Positions 43,419-53,689 of a stretch of DNA of 64,000 nt are shown piece after piece. The DNA lies in contig CP136063.1 in NCBI GenBank assembly GCA_032622095.1, forward strand, positions 266,159,426 to 266,223,425, read 5' to 3'. This DNA comes from Siphonodentalium dalli (lineage: Eukaryota > Mollusca > Scaphopoda > Gadilida > Siphonodentaliidae). The notes beneath the pieces were generated by a model that had not been told where the DNA came from, ran no database searches, and saw only the letters and a program-made list of their open reading frames with translations. Each line of letters begins with the position of its first letter. The stretch's first letter is position 1. The position numbers and the translations under genes are program-made.

Positions 43419-44718
43419 AACACACTTTGTAACGAGATAAAGCACTGACCATACACATAGCGTTCATACACTTGATCCACTAGCTAAGCAGCCATGTTCA
43501 AGTCATTATCATTCATTTCACCCAAACCTTGGGTGTTTATTTCACACGACTTTCTGGGATAACCTGTGTGTCGACTGAGAACCTGCGTGCCAATTGAGGA
43601 GAACACGCGGGGGATTTGTGTAAATGTTAGACCAAACGACATTTCGAAGTAACGACTGCTTTGTTGTTTATTTCGAGGAATAATACCGCATCATATGAAT
43701 TCAGCCCAAATATATTGACAGGTGTCAAGGGTCTAACTCTATACTGAGCAATAAAAAACTAATATAATAAATACCGAGTATATTTAATTTAACGCCAATG
43801 GGTCGTTTATGTGCGTTTAAGAGTGTATTTATGCCTAAAGCAAAGTGAAATAACGATCTTAAAATGAATTGGCCGGTATATTTTATTAGTTATCAGGGTT
43901 ACCAGGGTCGTAGTTGCATAAATTACAATATATCTTATTTTTATGCTAAGATAATTGCGTGGTTATATGTTGTAGCTTGATCGGTATCGATCGGTATTGA
44001 GGTTAACACAAATCCCATATATGGAAATTCCAAATACGGAAAGTGACTTGCGCATGCGCAAAACAGATACAATGGTCTTCCTAAAAACGAAGCAATGAAC
44101 GATGGTTAACAACAAACACCGACCCAGTTAAATAACGACATTAGATGGCGGTGTATTGCGTCTTTAAGAGTGTGTTGATGTCTAAATCATGTGATTAACT
44201 AATTAAAAATTAATTCGACTAAATATTTCGATAATTATCAGGTCCGCAGTTCGATCATGAAAATCTTTCTGATTTTTATGTTAAGATTATTGCTCGGTAT
44301 TTCACACATTTTCTCCGAGTCGAGCCGGGGCTGGAGTACACTTTTTAGTGACCATAAATCTATAGCTTCCGTTTTAGCGAAGAAATATTGTCAACTGTTT
44401 GCACGTTTATTCTCACGTAAACCGTGTTTATATCAGTTTTATCCTATTTGTTGTTGTGTATTGCATTACTTTGATCAAGTCTGCGCTTGTGTTATTCTCA
44501 CAAAAGGTAATGGGTGTTTACATTTCACAATTCCGATTGTGGTGTACAGTACCTGAGCCGACTCTCATTTCGCATTACTTTCGTTTTTATCGAAATATAA
44601 CCGTTTTCTATGGAGATTCCCATGTAAATTTGTTCAACCAAACAAATTCATAGTTTTGTCAATTTCAAGCTAGTTTAATACTTTATAGCATGGTCAGGGC
44701 ATAATCTGGCCTATCGAG
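43419..44718. other. No gene; one diverged direct repeat
   Basis: About 43790-43960 and 44120-44290 are diverged direct copies (TTTAAGAGTGT, then AATTATCAGG, then TTTTTATG). Frames of 84-99 codons near 44.3-44.6 kb have no domain. Confidence 0.4.
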
Positions 44719-45840
44719 TAGACGTTCCTTCAGTGTGCACAACAAATATTTGGTCCCAACGAAGCAGGCTAAAAAAAAATCCTGAAATTTGTCAATTTTA
44801 CTTTGAGTGTGAATAAAATATTCATTTAAACTTCCAAAATTGGTTGAAATATGCTCAACAACATTCAGTTGAATGGTGACATTATTTATAGTCACCGACT
44901 AACTTCCACGATGAATCAAATTTGTTTTTATTGGTGACAATTATGTCGCGAGTCATAAAATATGGTAGACGTTCCTTCAGTGTGCACAACAAATATTTGG
45001 TCCCAACAAAGCAGGCTAAAATCCTGAAATTTGTCAATTTTACTTTGAGTGTAAATAAAATATTCATTTAAACTTCAAAAATTGGTTGAAATATGCTCAA
45101 CAACATTCAGTTGAATGGTGACATTATTTATAGTCACCGACTAACTTCCACGAGAATCAAATTTGTTTTTATTGGTCTCAATTATGTCGCGAGTCATAAA
45201 AATGTTAATTTTCTGACGAAAAAAAATTCATTGTTTCGCCAATTTCAAGCTAGTATTAAGCATGGTCAGGGCATTACATAATTATAATGATTAAGATTGC
45301 TAAAGAACTGGAATAATGAAATGGGAAACTTCTACTGACATCTGGTAAGGATTGAGGAGCGGATGCTAGAGGCCCCCACCCCACCCCACCCCCATGGAAT
45401 ACGGAATACCACTTAACACAGAAGTTGGAATACGGAATACCAGTTAACAGCCATATGGAATACATAAAAATATATGAAAACTTCATTTTTTGGAAGGTCG
45501 GCGTACGAATACCGGTATTTTTGGAATACCGAATACCTCCTAACAGAGGGGCCGGAATACGGCGTACCTCATAACAGGGCATGGAATACGGCGTACGAAA
45601 AAGGGGGGTGGGGGCCTCATGCTATGGAGCCTCCCAATATATTGTCTGCTCCACATCTCAATAGAATTCAACAACATTCAGTTGAATGGTGACATTATTT
45701 ATAGTCACCGACTAACTTCCACGATGAATCAAATTTGTTTTTATTGGTGACAATTATGTCGCGAGTCATAAAAATGTAAATTTTCTGAAGAAAAAAAATT
45801 CATTGGTTTGCCAATTTCAAGCTAGTTTATAGCGAACATG
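44719..45840. repeat. Tandem repeat, 247-bp period, interrupted by a MITE
   Basis: Two near-identical units begin TAGACGTTCCTTCAGTGTGC at 44719 and 44966. A third partial unit (ACATTCAGTTGAATGGTGAC onward) resumes at 45669 after the insertion at 45360-45625. A companion phrase, CAATTTCAAGCTAGT, occurs at the end of each block. Confidence 0.8.
45360..45625. mobile_element. MITE with AGGCCCCCACCCC ends
   Basis: AGGCCCCCACCCC on the left is mirrored by GGGGTGGGGGCCT on the right. Subterminal copies of GGAATACGG(CGTAC) and AACAG recur six or more times. The subterminal words resemble those of the element at 10501-11776 (TGTTATG next to GTATTCC), suggesting related transposase-binding sites. It interrupts the 247-bp array. 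Confidence 0.7.
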
Positions 45841-46553
45841 GGAACCACGGTACAATTTATGCCATTTAGGCACACTTCAGAGAGAAATCTGGGCTTATAT
45901 TTCGCGAGAATCCAAATCTAGATTCTCGCAAATTACCCTGGATTCTCGTGAAAAAGTATATATGGATTCTCGCAAAATCAGATGAAATATATGCCCTGGA
46001 AATATAGCAAATCGTTTAATGCTTTAGAATTTTGTTTTCGGAGATTTATATATATGTTTAAAGACATGTTATGGACTTTTTCGAGAGCGAGAAATTGATA
46101 AGTTAGTGCTCAGGCACTTTTCCAACGTGGGGAATGTTATCATTCTACTAACATCACTGAAAATTTCCAAAAAGATCTACCACACCACTTCATATAGAAC
46201 ATCGTCTGAACTACTCCAAATTGTAAATATTTACATCTTGATTCGGGGCGCAACTATCGGCTGTAATTAAACAAAAATCATTTTGCCATCGAGAGTCATT
46301 GCATTTAACTAATATATAAGAATGACGTTGTGTAACATCCATTTGGATTAATATTCGTAACAAATAACTACTTTGAGAAAGATTATTCTTAATTTCTATT
46401 TATTTGATCACTCTGCCCGGTGTCTGCCGGAGTGTTTCACATCACTTTAATCAAGGAAGACTGTTAAGAAAAACTGCATTTCAAGACCACCAAACAACTT
46501 TCCTTTTTAGGGCCACACATCTTCCAAATATGTACTTCTTCCATTTTGCTATC
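45841..46553. other. No gene recognised
   Basis: Contains three close GATTCTCGC words near 45905-45970. No coding signal. Confidence 0.35.
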
Positions 46554-47090
46554 AAAGACCGAAAAATGTCGTTAAACTAGAGATCCAAATACCCCCTAAG
46601 GGCCCCTCTATCTTGAGATATTAAAGACCGAAAAATGTCGTTAAACTATAAAGACCGAAAAATGTCGTTAAACTAGAGATCCAAATACCCCCTATATCTT
46701 GAGATATTATAAAGACCGAAAAATGTCATTAAACTATTAATTGTTATTGCTGTTGTTTATTAGGGTTTATCGTTATTCTAGCCGCTAGGCCACACACGAC
46801 GTTGTCAATTTTACAGGTGGAGGAAAGACCACGCAGAGGCTCAATTTCACAGGGAAGTGTAGAAACCACCGACCCCCGGAAAGCAATTGACAAACTTGCC
46901 CAGATACACGATTCCGGTCACCCTCCCTATGGTGGGGTTCGAACCAGCTTCGTCCGCGCTGGACGGCCTGGGACGACGTATACCACCTGGCACTCTACCG
47001 ACTGGACCACCGGGGGCCCCCATTAAACTGTTAAAGACCGAAAATGTCGTTAAATTGCAAAGACCGAAAAATGTCGTTAAACTAGGGATC
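46554..47090. repeat. Short tandem block (AAAGACCGAAAAATGTCG units) split by a SINE
   Basis: Six units starting AAGACCGAAAAATGTCG lie at about 46554, 46623, 46649, 46712, 47033 and 47060, some followed by GAGATCCAAATACCCCC. The SINE at 46736 separates units four and five. Confidence 0.75.
46736..47021 (-). mobile_element. tRNA-derived SINE
   Basis: On the minus strand the head carries an A-box-like TGGTCCAGTCGGTAGAG (46993-47009 on plus) and a perfect B-box GGTTCGAACCC (46935-46945), about 50 bp apart as in RNA polymerase III promoters. A body of about 150 bp follows, then an AATAAACAACAGCAATAAC tail. ATTAAACT flanks both sides (46728-46735 and 47022-47029), an 8-bp target duplication. Short frames on both strands are not genes. 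The parental tRNA and the LINE partner cannot be fixed from here. Confidence 0.82.
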
Positions 47091-47287
47091 AAAACATCCC
47101 CACCCCTATTTTTAGCTCAACTTTACTTTGTAAAGTTTGAGCTATTGCCATGGCTTTGTCGTCCGTGTGTATGTGTGTACGTAAGGCGTCAACAATGCAG
47201 GCTACAGGTCGTACCTTTGGTCGGATCATTGTGAAATTTGTCATAGCTGTTGACATCTATAGGAGGCCAAATTCACATTTAATAATC

Positions 47288-47447
47288 AATTGCGCTTAAG
47301 CGCAATCAATTGCGCTTAAGCGCAATCAATTGCGCTTAAGCGCAATCATTGCGCTTAAGCGCAATCAATTACGCTTAAGCGCAATCATTTGCGCTTAAGC
47401 GCAATCAATTGCGCTTAAGCACAATTAATTGCGCTTAAGCGCAATTC
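47288..47447. repeat. Tandem run of TTGCGCTTAAGCGCAA, 20-bp period
   Basis: Eight units, each a perfect or near-perfect palindrome, joined by TCAA. Confidence 0.92.
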
Positions 47448-47964
47448 ATGGTTATATGTAACAAAACACCCCTGGTGAATAAATAGGTTTCTCCATAACT
47501 TAGCATTAATTCCTATTGACATGTCACTTCTTGGTTTCATTGGTTTGGATGGGTAGGGAGCTAGCCCAACTTCTTTATCAAAATGGCTGACTCGCAATAG
47601 TATCACCTTCTGTTTTAGTTGGAGCGATTCGTGATAGCATTATATTATCTTCGGTATATATTAGTTGGGGCTACTTGCAATAGCATTACTTTCTGTATTA
47701 GTCGGGGCGACATTGATTTTCTTCAATTTTCGAGTATACAGGCACACCATATGAGGGAAGCAAGCCCTCGGTGACACCACATTCACACTATATGATCATG
47801 GAAATACTATAGATTTGTGCAAGAGCTGCTGATTTAATAAGAAAAACTAGAGCTTCAGGACTGAGACACCAAAGCTCCAGTAATTACACACCATTTTTTG
47901 GACAGGGATGCTGATAATATGAAAATAGGGTTTTTTCCCCCTGATTTAAGTCAATAAGTAAACC

Positions 47965-48180
47965 ATACAGTAATGCTCTAATTAATCGACTCCTTAACCA
48001 CAGCAGAATTATGGATAACTTTTCAGGATTTAGTCGGAAATATGGCTTGTTGCCATTCATCGGAAAGCTCTCGAGAGCTTTTCGATGAATGGCAACAAGC
48101 CATATTTCCAACTAAATCCTGAAAAGTTACCCATAATTCTGCTGTGGTTAAGAAGTCGATTAAATAGAGCATTACTGTAT
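47965..48180. repeat. 216-bp near-perfect palindrome without a spacer
   Basis: Arms of about 107 bp meet at AGCTCTCGAGAGCT (centre 48072/48073). Only a handful of mismatches or single-base indels are visible. Around it, 47750-47840 and 48180-48260 are diverged direct copies of each other. Confidence 0.88.
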
Positions 48181-48489
48181 GAGGTAAGAAAGCCCTCATG
48201 CAGTGACAACGCATGCATGTATAGGATATTACCATAGTAAAGGCTAAAATCTGTGCAAAAATACATTAAAAACATCATACAAAACATTACTAGAGTTCCG
48301 GGAAGGCGACATCAATTCTTTGGATAGAGCGATGCTGATAATATGTAATTAGGGGATTCTCCTTGTTGAACACATACTCACAGTTTGACTGTTGAGTACA
48401 GGTCAAAATTAGCCCAATGCTCATCTTGTGTTGCTAGGTGATACACCAGGTCATGCTAATAGTTCATGGGTAGGTTAGATAGTAGTCAC

Positions 48490-48615
48490 AATTGCGCTTA
48501 AGCGCAATTGATTGCGCTTAAGCGCAATTGGTTGCGCTTAAGTGCAATTAATTGCGCTTAAGCGTAAATACCCTATTTGCACTTAAGCACAATATGTGGT
48601 ATTAGCGCTTAAGCG
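48490..48615. repeat. Second run of GCGCTTAAGCGCAATTG units
   Basis: Five to six units of the same 16-mer palindrome, more diverged than the left run, mirroring it at the other end of the inserted element. Confidence 0.88.
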
Positions 48616-50702
48616 CAATTCATTATTAAATGTGAATTTGGCCTCCCATAGACATCAACATTTAGACTAGAATAATTAATTTTGGGATCATTCGGGAAAA
48701 AAAACATGGCCGCCAGTGGCCATCTTGGATTTCAAAATTCAATCCATTAGCACGGGCTGCAGGTCGTACTGTTTGTCTGATCATCATGAAATTTGTCAAA
48801 AATGTTAATAATGACATGTAGATGGGAACGAGTCATTTTGGGGTCATTCGGCCAAAACACATGGCCGCCAGCAGCCATTTTGGATTTTACTCTTTGTATG
48901 ACTAAATCTTTAGCACGGGCTACGGGTCGTACCTTTAGTCTGATCATCATAAAATTTGTCATGGCTGTTGAAATTGGAATTTAGATGGGAACGAGTCATT
49001 TTGGGGTCATTCTGAGAAAAAACATGGCCGCCAGTGGCCATCTTGGATTTAAAAATTTAATCCATTAGCACGGGCCACAGGTCGTACTGTTTGTCTGATC
49101 ATCATGAAATTTGTCATGGATGATAATATTGACATTTAGATGGGAATGAGTAATTTTGGGGTTATTCGGCCAAAAAACATGGCCGCCAGCAGCCATCTTG
49201 GATTTTACTCTTTGTATGCCTAAATTCTTTAGCACGGGCTGCCGGTCGTACCTTCAGCCTGATCAACATAAAATTTGTCATGGATATTAACAATGACATT
49301 TAGATGGGAACGAGTAATTTTGGGGTCATTCGACCCAAAAACATGGCCGCCAGCAGCCATCTTGGACTTTACTCTTTGTATGACTAAATTCTTTAGCACG
49401 GGCTACAGGTCATACTTTTAGTCTGATCATCATAAAATTTGTCAAAAATGTTAATAATGACATGTAGATGGGAACGAGTCATTTTGGGGTTATTGGGTCA
49501 ATAAACATGGCCGCCAGCAGCCATCTTGGATTTTACTCTTTGTATGACTAAATCCTTTAGCACAGGCTACAGGTCGTACCTTTAGTCTGATCATCATAAA
49601 ATTTGTCATGGCTGTTGAAATTGGAATGTAGATGGGAACGAGTCATTTTGGGGTCATTCAGACAAAAAACATGGCCGCCAGTGGCCATCTTGGATTTCAA
49701 AATTTAATCCATTAACACGGTCCACAGGTCGTACTGTTCGTCTGATCATCATTGACATGTAGATGGGAACGAGTAATTTTGGGGTTATTCGGCCAAAAAA
49801 CATGGCCGCCGGCAGCCATCTTGGATTTTACTCTTTGTATGACTAAATTCTTTAGAACGGGCTACAGGTCGTACTTTCAGTCTGATCATCATAAAATTTG
49901 TCAAGAATGTTAATAATGACATGTAGATGGGAACGAGTCATTTTGGGATCATTTGACCCAAAAACATGGCAGCCATCTTGGATTTTACTCTTTGTATGAC
50001 TAAATTCTTTATCACAGGCTACAGGTCGTACTTTTAGTCTGATCATCATAAAATTTGTCAAGAATGTTAATAATGACATGTAGATGGGAACGAGTCATTA
50101 TTGGGTCATTCGGCCAAAAAACATGGCCGCCAGCAGCCATCTTGGATTTTATTCTTTGTATGACTAAATCCTTTAGCACGGGCTACAGGTCGTACCTTTA
50201 GTCTGATCATCATTAAATTTTTCATGGCTGTTGAAATTGGAATGTAGATGAGAATGAGTCATTTTGGGGACATTCCGACAAAAAAAACATGGCTGCCAGC
50301 GGCCATCTTGGATTTCCAACTTCAATTCTAAATCTTTCCATTCATTGCTCATCACACAAATTTAACTTGTTCTCAAAGTTGAGCTACAGTGTCATTGACA
50401 CTTTCATTTGAGAAATTAAAGAACGAAATATCTCGTTACACCATTAATCATCATTAATACATAATTTGTGTTTATGAAAGTCTGGTACAGAGCAGTTTGT
50501 TTCCGGTACATATTCATTGGAACGTAAACAATTATTCTCTGACAGAAATCATTTTAATATTGCCTTTCGTAACTGGTTTCCGCGACTCACATATCTCTCA
50601 CTGCTTAATACTTATAATTAAAACAAATGTTCTGTGTTTTGTGTCACTTCTTAATAGCATTCTGTATTCTGCTATTGAAAAGAAAAACAGTTGTAGTATA
50701 CC

Positions 50703-51590
50703 TTAAAGGTATGAAGGCCTTTGGTGGGTATCATGTGAACATATTTCCACCTGTCAAAAACCGCTACAAACGAAATAATATTCAAATATAGACAGACTTT
50801 GTTAATATACAAATGAGAAATATCTCATAAACATTATGTTATAGTCGTAAATTTACCGACTGTTATCAGGTCAGGCACATCCTGAATTCCACTATTATAG
50901 CGATATTCCACTATTATAGTGGTATTTGACCATTACTGTTTTGTTAATTTGATAAAAGAGGGATAATCCAAAATGATATTTCCCACAAATATTATTCAAA
51001 ATCAGATCGCACTAACTCGATACCATGCATATAGTTTGTCCATGATAATTATTAATCGTGACGGCACACGACAAGCAACTCAATTAGCATGTAATTAGTT
51101 TAAATATTGTTATGAAGGAGCGATTGAGTCATCCTGCTATTGTCATTTAGAACGGGATATATTAGTAATAGTATAATATTATCGAATATCAAAGCTGGCG
51201 CAAAAGATTGCACAACGAATTTTGTCGGAAGACTGTTCATTCGCTGCGATATTGATATGAGTGACATTTGGCTGTGCACTGGTATGCGCCGTCTTCTATT
51301 CCCGACGCAAATAAAGGAAACATGAATATGTTATAGTCAAATATCACTATAATAGTGGCATTTGGCTATAGTAGTGGAATTCAGGATGTGCCTGACCTGG
51401 TTATGTAAACAAAGCATAAAAAGTTACTTTCCTGGTGTTTCTTTATATTATGATGATAAACATAAAGAGCGTTCTTTGTTGCTCAATTCCTTATTTGGAA
51501 ATAATAAAGAGCGTTTATACCATTTGTGTGTGATTAGCCAGTAGCATTATGCTGCCTTCTATAACACAATCACTCTTGTTTAGGTAAAAT
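50703..51590 (-). mobile_element. TTAA family T1, copy 4 (diverged, split)
   Basis: Left end TTAAAGGTATGAAGG (50703) followed by GTCAAAAACCGCTACAAACG, as in the 60.6-kb copy. The right part (51415-51560) carries AAACATAAAGAGCG, AATAATAAAGAGCGTTTATA and TGTGTGTGATTAGCCA in the same order as that copy. The distal end is not recognisable. The centre is displaced by the 533-bp element. Confidence 0.65.
50867..51399. mobile_element. 533-bp element with 65-bp TIRs and a GTTAT duplication
   Basis: Ends begin CAGGTCAGGCACATCCTGAA and are mirrored on the right. Each arm contains a small palindrome CCACTATTATAGTGG or variant. GTTAT is present at 50862-50866 and 51400-51404, and joining the flanks restores the T1 sequence, so both ends are well defined. 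The 61-codon frame inside (51140-51325) is not recognised. A 5-bp duplication does not fit piggyBac, hAT or mariner. Confidence 0.8.
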
Positions 51591-51618
51591 TTAGTAGGTC
51601 TTTATGTAAGCATGATGT

Positions 51619-51951
51619 TTAAGGGATAGTGATCGTATATTTGAACCAAAATGTATGCGTTTTAATATTTATCTGTTTACGGTGTTTGGAACAAATATTT
51701 TCGACAACTAAACCCTCTCGTCCCTTTAATATAATTAATATAACATCCCTCATCCAATAATCTCCAAATTGCATATCTAATCTACACGGCACACCGCCCC
51801 TCATCATTTGCCAATTGTACACCCTTTTTTGCTGCTTCTGCTGCAACTGCTCAATTTCTTTAAAAATTATTGAAAAAATGGCCCTCCGGCCTGCGACATT
51901 TACCTCTGATTTTTTTTTTCGATCATCGGTCCACACCAAAATTGAGCACAC
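51619..51951 (-). CDS. Unrecognised open frame, 110 codons
   Basis: Starts MCSILVWTDDRKKKSE, has a Gln/Lys-rich, possibly helical middle (EIEQLQQKQQKR), then WQMMRGGVPCRLDMQFGDYW and a basic end. I do not recognise a family. It could be a fragment of a transposase or simply a chance frame; no splice signals or neighbours help. Confidence 0.2.
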   Translation of the reverse strand: MCSILVWTDDRKKKSEVNVAGRRAIFSIIFKEIEQLQQKQQKRVYNWQMMRGGVPCRLDMQFGDYWMRDVILIILKGREGLVVENICSKHRKQINIKTHTFWFKYTITIP

Positions 51952-52707
51952 GTCCCTATATAATATACCTATTTAAACCGAGTATACACGGTGGTGTAAT
52001 AGAACAACCATTAATTTAACCGTAACCATAGCATATTTCCACGTATACGTGTACGTTTTCACGACAAATCCCCGCTGATCTGTTATTAATGAACCAAACA
52101 ATTAAATGTCAACACACTTTGGCCCGCCAATGCTACAGTGTATAAACGTAACGGGGCAAATATGCATATTATATTGACAGCTAACGAGAACATTCGTCAC
52201 CAACAATCTGCTCACCCATTTCAGTCCATTCGATAGAAACTAAACGATTTGTTACTTCTAATTACCCGTACTTAATTACACTACTTGCGTGTTAATAAAG
52301 TACGACCCCCCCCCAATCACAACTAAAGTTGAAACATGTGATGTAGAACATTAATATTCACTCTTACACAGTTCCACATTCAATGTGTGTCTTGTGTAAT
52401 CGTATGTCAGTTGTAACGTTGTGAAACCGCAACCGAACTGAATTATTCTATTGCTAAATAGTTCATGGGTGACCTGATGCATGCATCTTAGTTTTCTTGT
52501 ATCATATTGGTTTTATAATCGTATTACTCACGTCATATCTACCTGTATCTACGCATGATGTACTGTACCAATTTAAATCCCTTAATTAGTTGTTGCGAAG
52601 TCTTCAGTGCAAATTGTTCATTTTCGATGGTCAGCATTATATTGTACGAATGATGTTTTGATATCTAACACAGAACGAAGACGTTTCTGTCAACCGCAAT
52701 AGTTTCT
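51952..52707. other. No gene recognised
   Basis: Non-coding. No repeats noted. Confidence 0.35.
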
Positions 52708-53052
52708 TAAAGAGGGGCACCGTACACTAAATTCGACCATGTATGGGACCTTCTTTTATTATTATACTCAACAAAATATATGCAACAAATGAATGAATTT
52801 GAGCCTTGGATTGGTGCAAAATAAAATATTGTGCTCTATGAACAATGCAAACAACATGAAAATGAATTGATGACTCCAGTCATAAATTAATTTTCATTAT
52901 AATTACCATGTTGTTTACATCATTCAAATAGCACACAAATGTATTTTGCATTAACACATGGCTCAAATTCATTCATTTATTGCATATATTATGTTGAGAA
53001 TAAAAGGAGATGGTCCCATAAATGGCCGGATTTAGTGTACAGTACCCCTTTA
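52708..53052. mobile_element. Whole-length foldback element, 345 bp
   Basis: Ends TAAAGAGGGGCACCGTACAC and the mirror of TAAAGGGGTACTGTACAC. The arms remain alignable to near the centre (about 52880), with shared GAATGAATTTGAGCC and GTAAACAACATG segments. About 80-85% similar by eye. TA at both edges may be the target duplication. No ORF. Confidence 0.8.
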
Positions 53053-53689
53053 TTGCGAATAAGGATTTATTCGTTTAAAACATACATACCTTTTTCTTCC
53101 AAATGATAGGTTGTATTAAAAAAATTATATTGTTATATACTTGTGAAATTAATAACTGTTTCCATTATGTTTGTAGGTGACCTTGACCACCGAGTGTCCA
53201 ACATTCACATGTCTCGATTCTGCTTTTACCCCCGAACATCCCATCACTGTGTACTTCTCTACTTCAATTTGATATTTAAGTTGAAATAAGAAGGGACCAT
53301 AGCATGCAATCTACCCCGACCACAACAATGTTCTAATTATAACCGGAACCTATTCACACTATTTGGTCGTATACGAAAATGGAGCCATACGCACATTTAT
53401 ATTTGTACAAACTATGACATTCTTATAACTCGCCAGTTTCTTTCTAACTGCACACATTTTCCTTCTTCTTAATCCCCTTCTCGTTACAACTGTCGTTCAT
53501 TTGCTGTTGAACGGAGTTTTGTCGGTGTGTGTTTTGTACTGTTATTAACACAGTTGTTTTCTCATTAAATCGTTTAAATCCATGTCCAATCTCCGTGAAA
53601 TGTCAAGTGTGGTTGTTAAAACAAGCTACTTGCACGCACCAACGACATAAAAGTAAAACACGGAATGTAGATAAATTGTGTTGTACATA
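53053..53689. other. No gene recognised
   Basis: Non-coding. Confidence 0.35.

Larger units (their letters stand above)
47245..48665. mobile_element. Palindrome-rich element inserted in the 160-bp array
   Basis: The inverted ends share GGAGGCCAAATTCACATTTA and extend about 50 bp (47245-47300 and 48600-48660). The insertion splits one 160-bp unit: its left half ends in GTTGACATCTATA and its right half resumes CATAGACATCAACATTTAGA. Inside both ends are runs of a self-complementary 16-mer, and the centre is a 216-bp palindrome. No transposase gene recognised. Confidence 0.7.
47110..50390. repeat. Array of about 160-bp units between TAGCTCAACTTT ends
   Basis: About eleven diverged units between 48700 and 50375, each with ACATGGCCGCCAG, CATCTTGGATTTTACTC, GGGCTACAGGTCGTAC, TCTGATCATCATAAAATTTG and TAGATGGGAACGAGTCATTT in this order. 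A first partial unit lies at 47195-47260, before an insertion. The outer edges carry TAGCTCAACTTT in mirror orientation (47113 and about 50385), and the left edge forms a hairpin with AAAGTTTGAGCT. The small minus frames repeating ATCDK-like peptides are shadows. Confidence 0.8.

Noticed and set aside
46920-47010. A functional tRNA gene
   Set aside because: A and B boxes are present but the cloverleaf arms do not pair well, and a SINE body and target duplication surround it.
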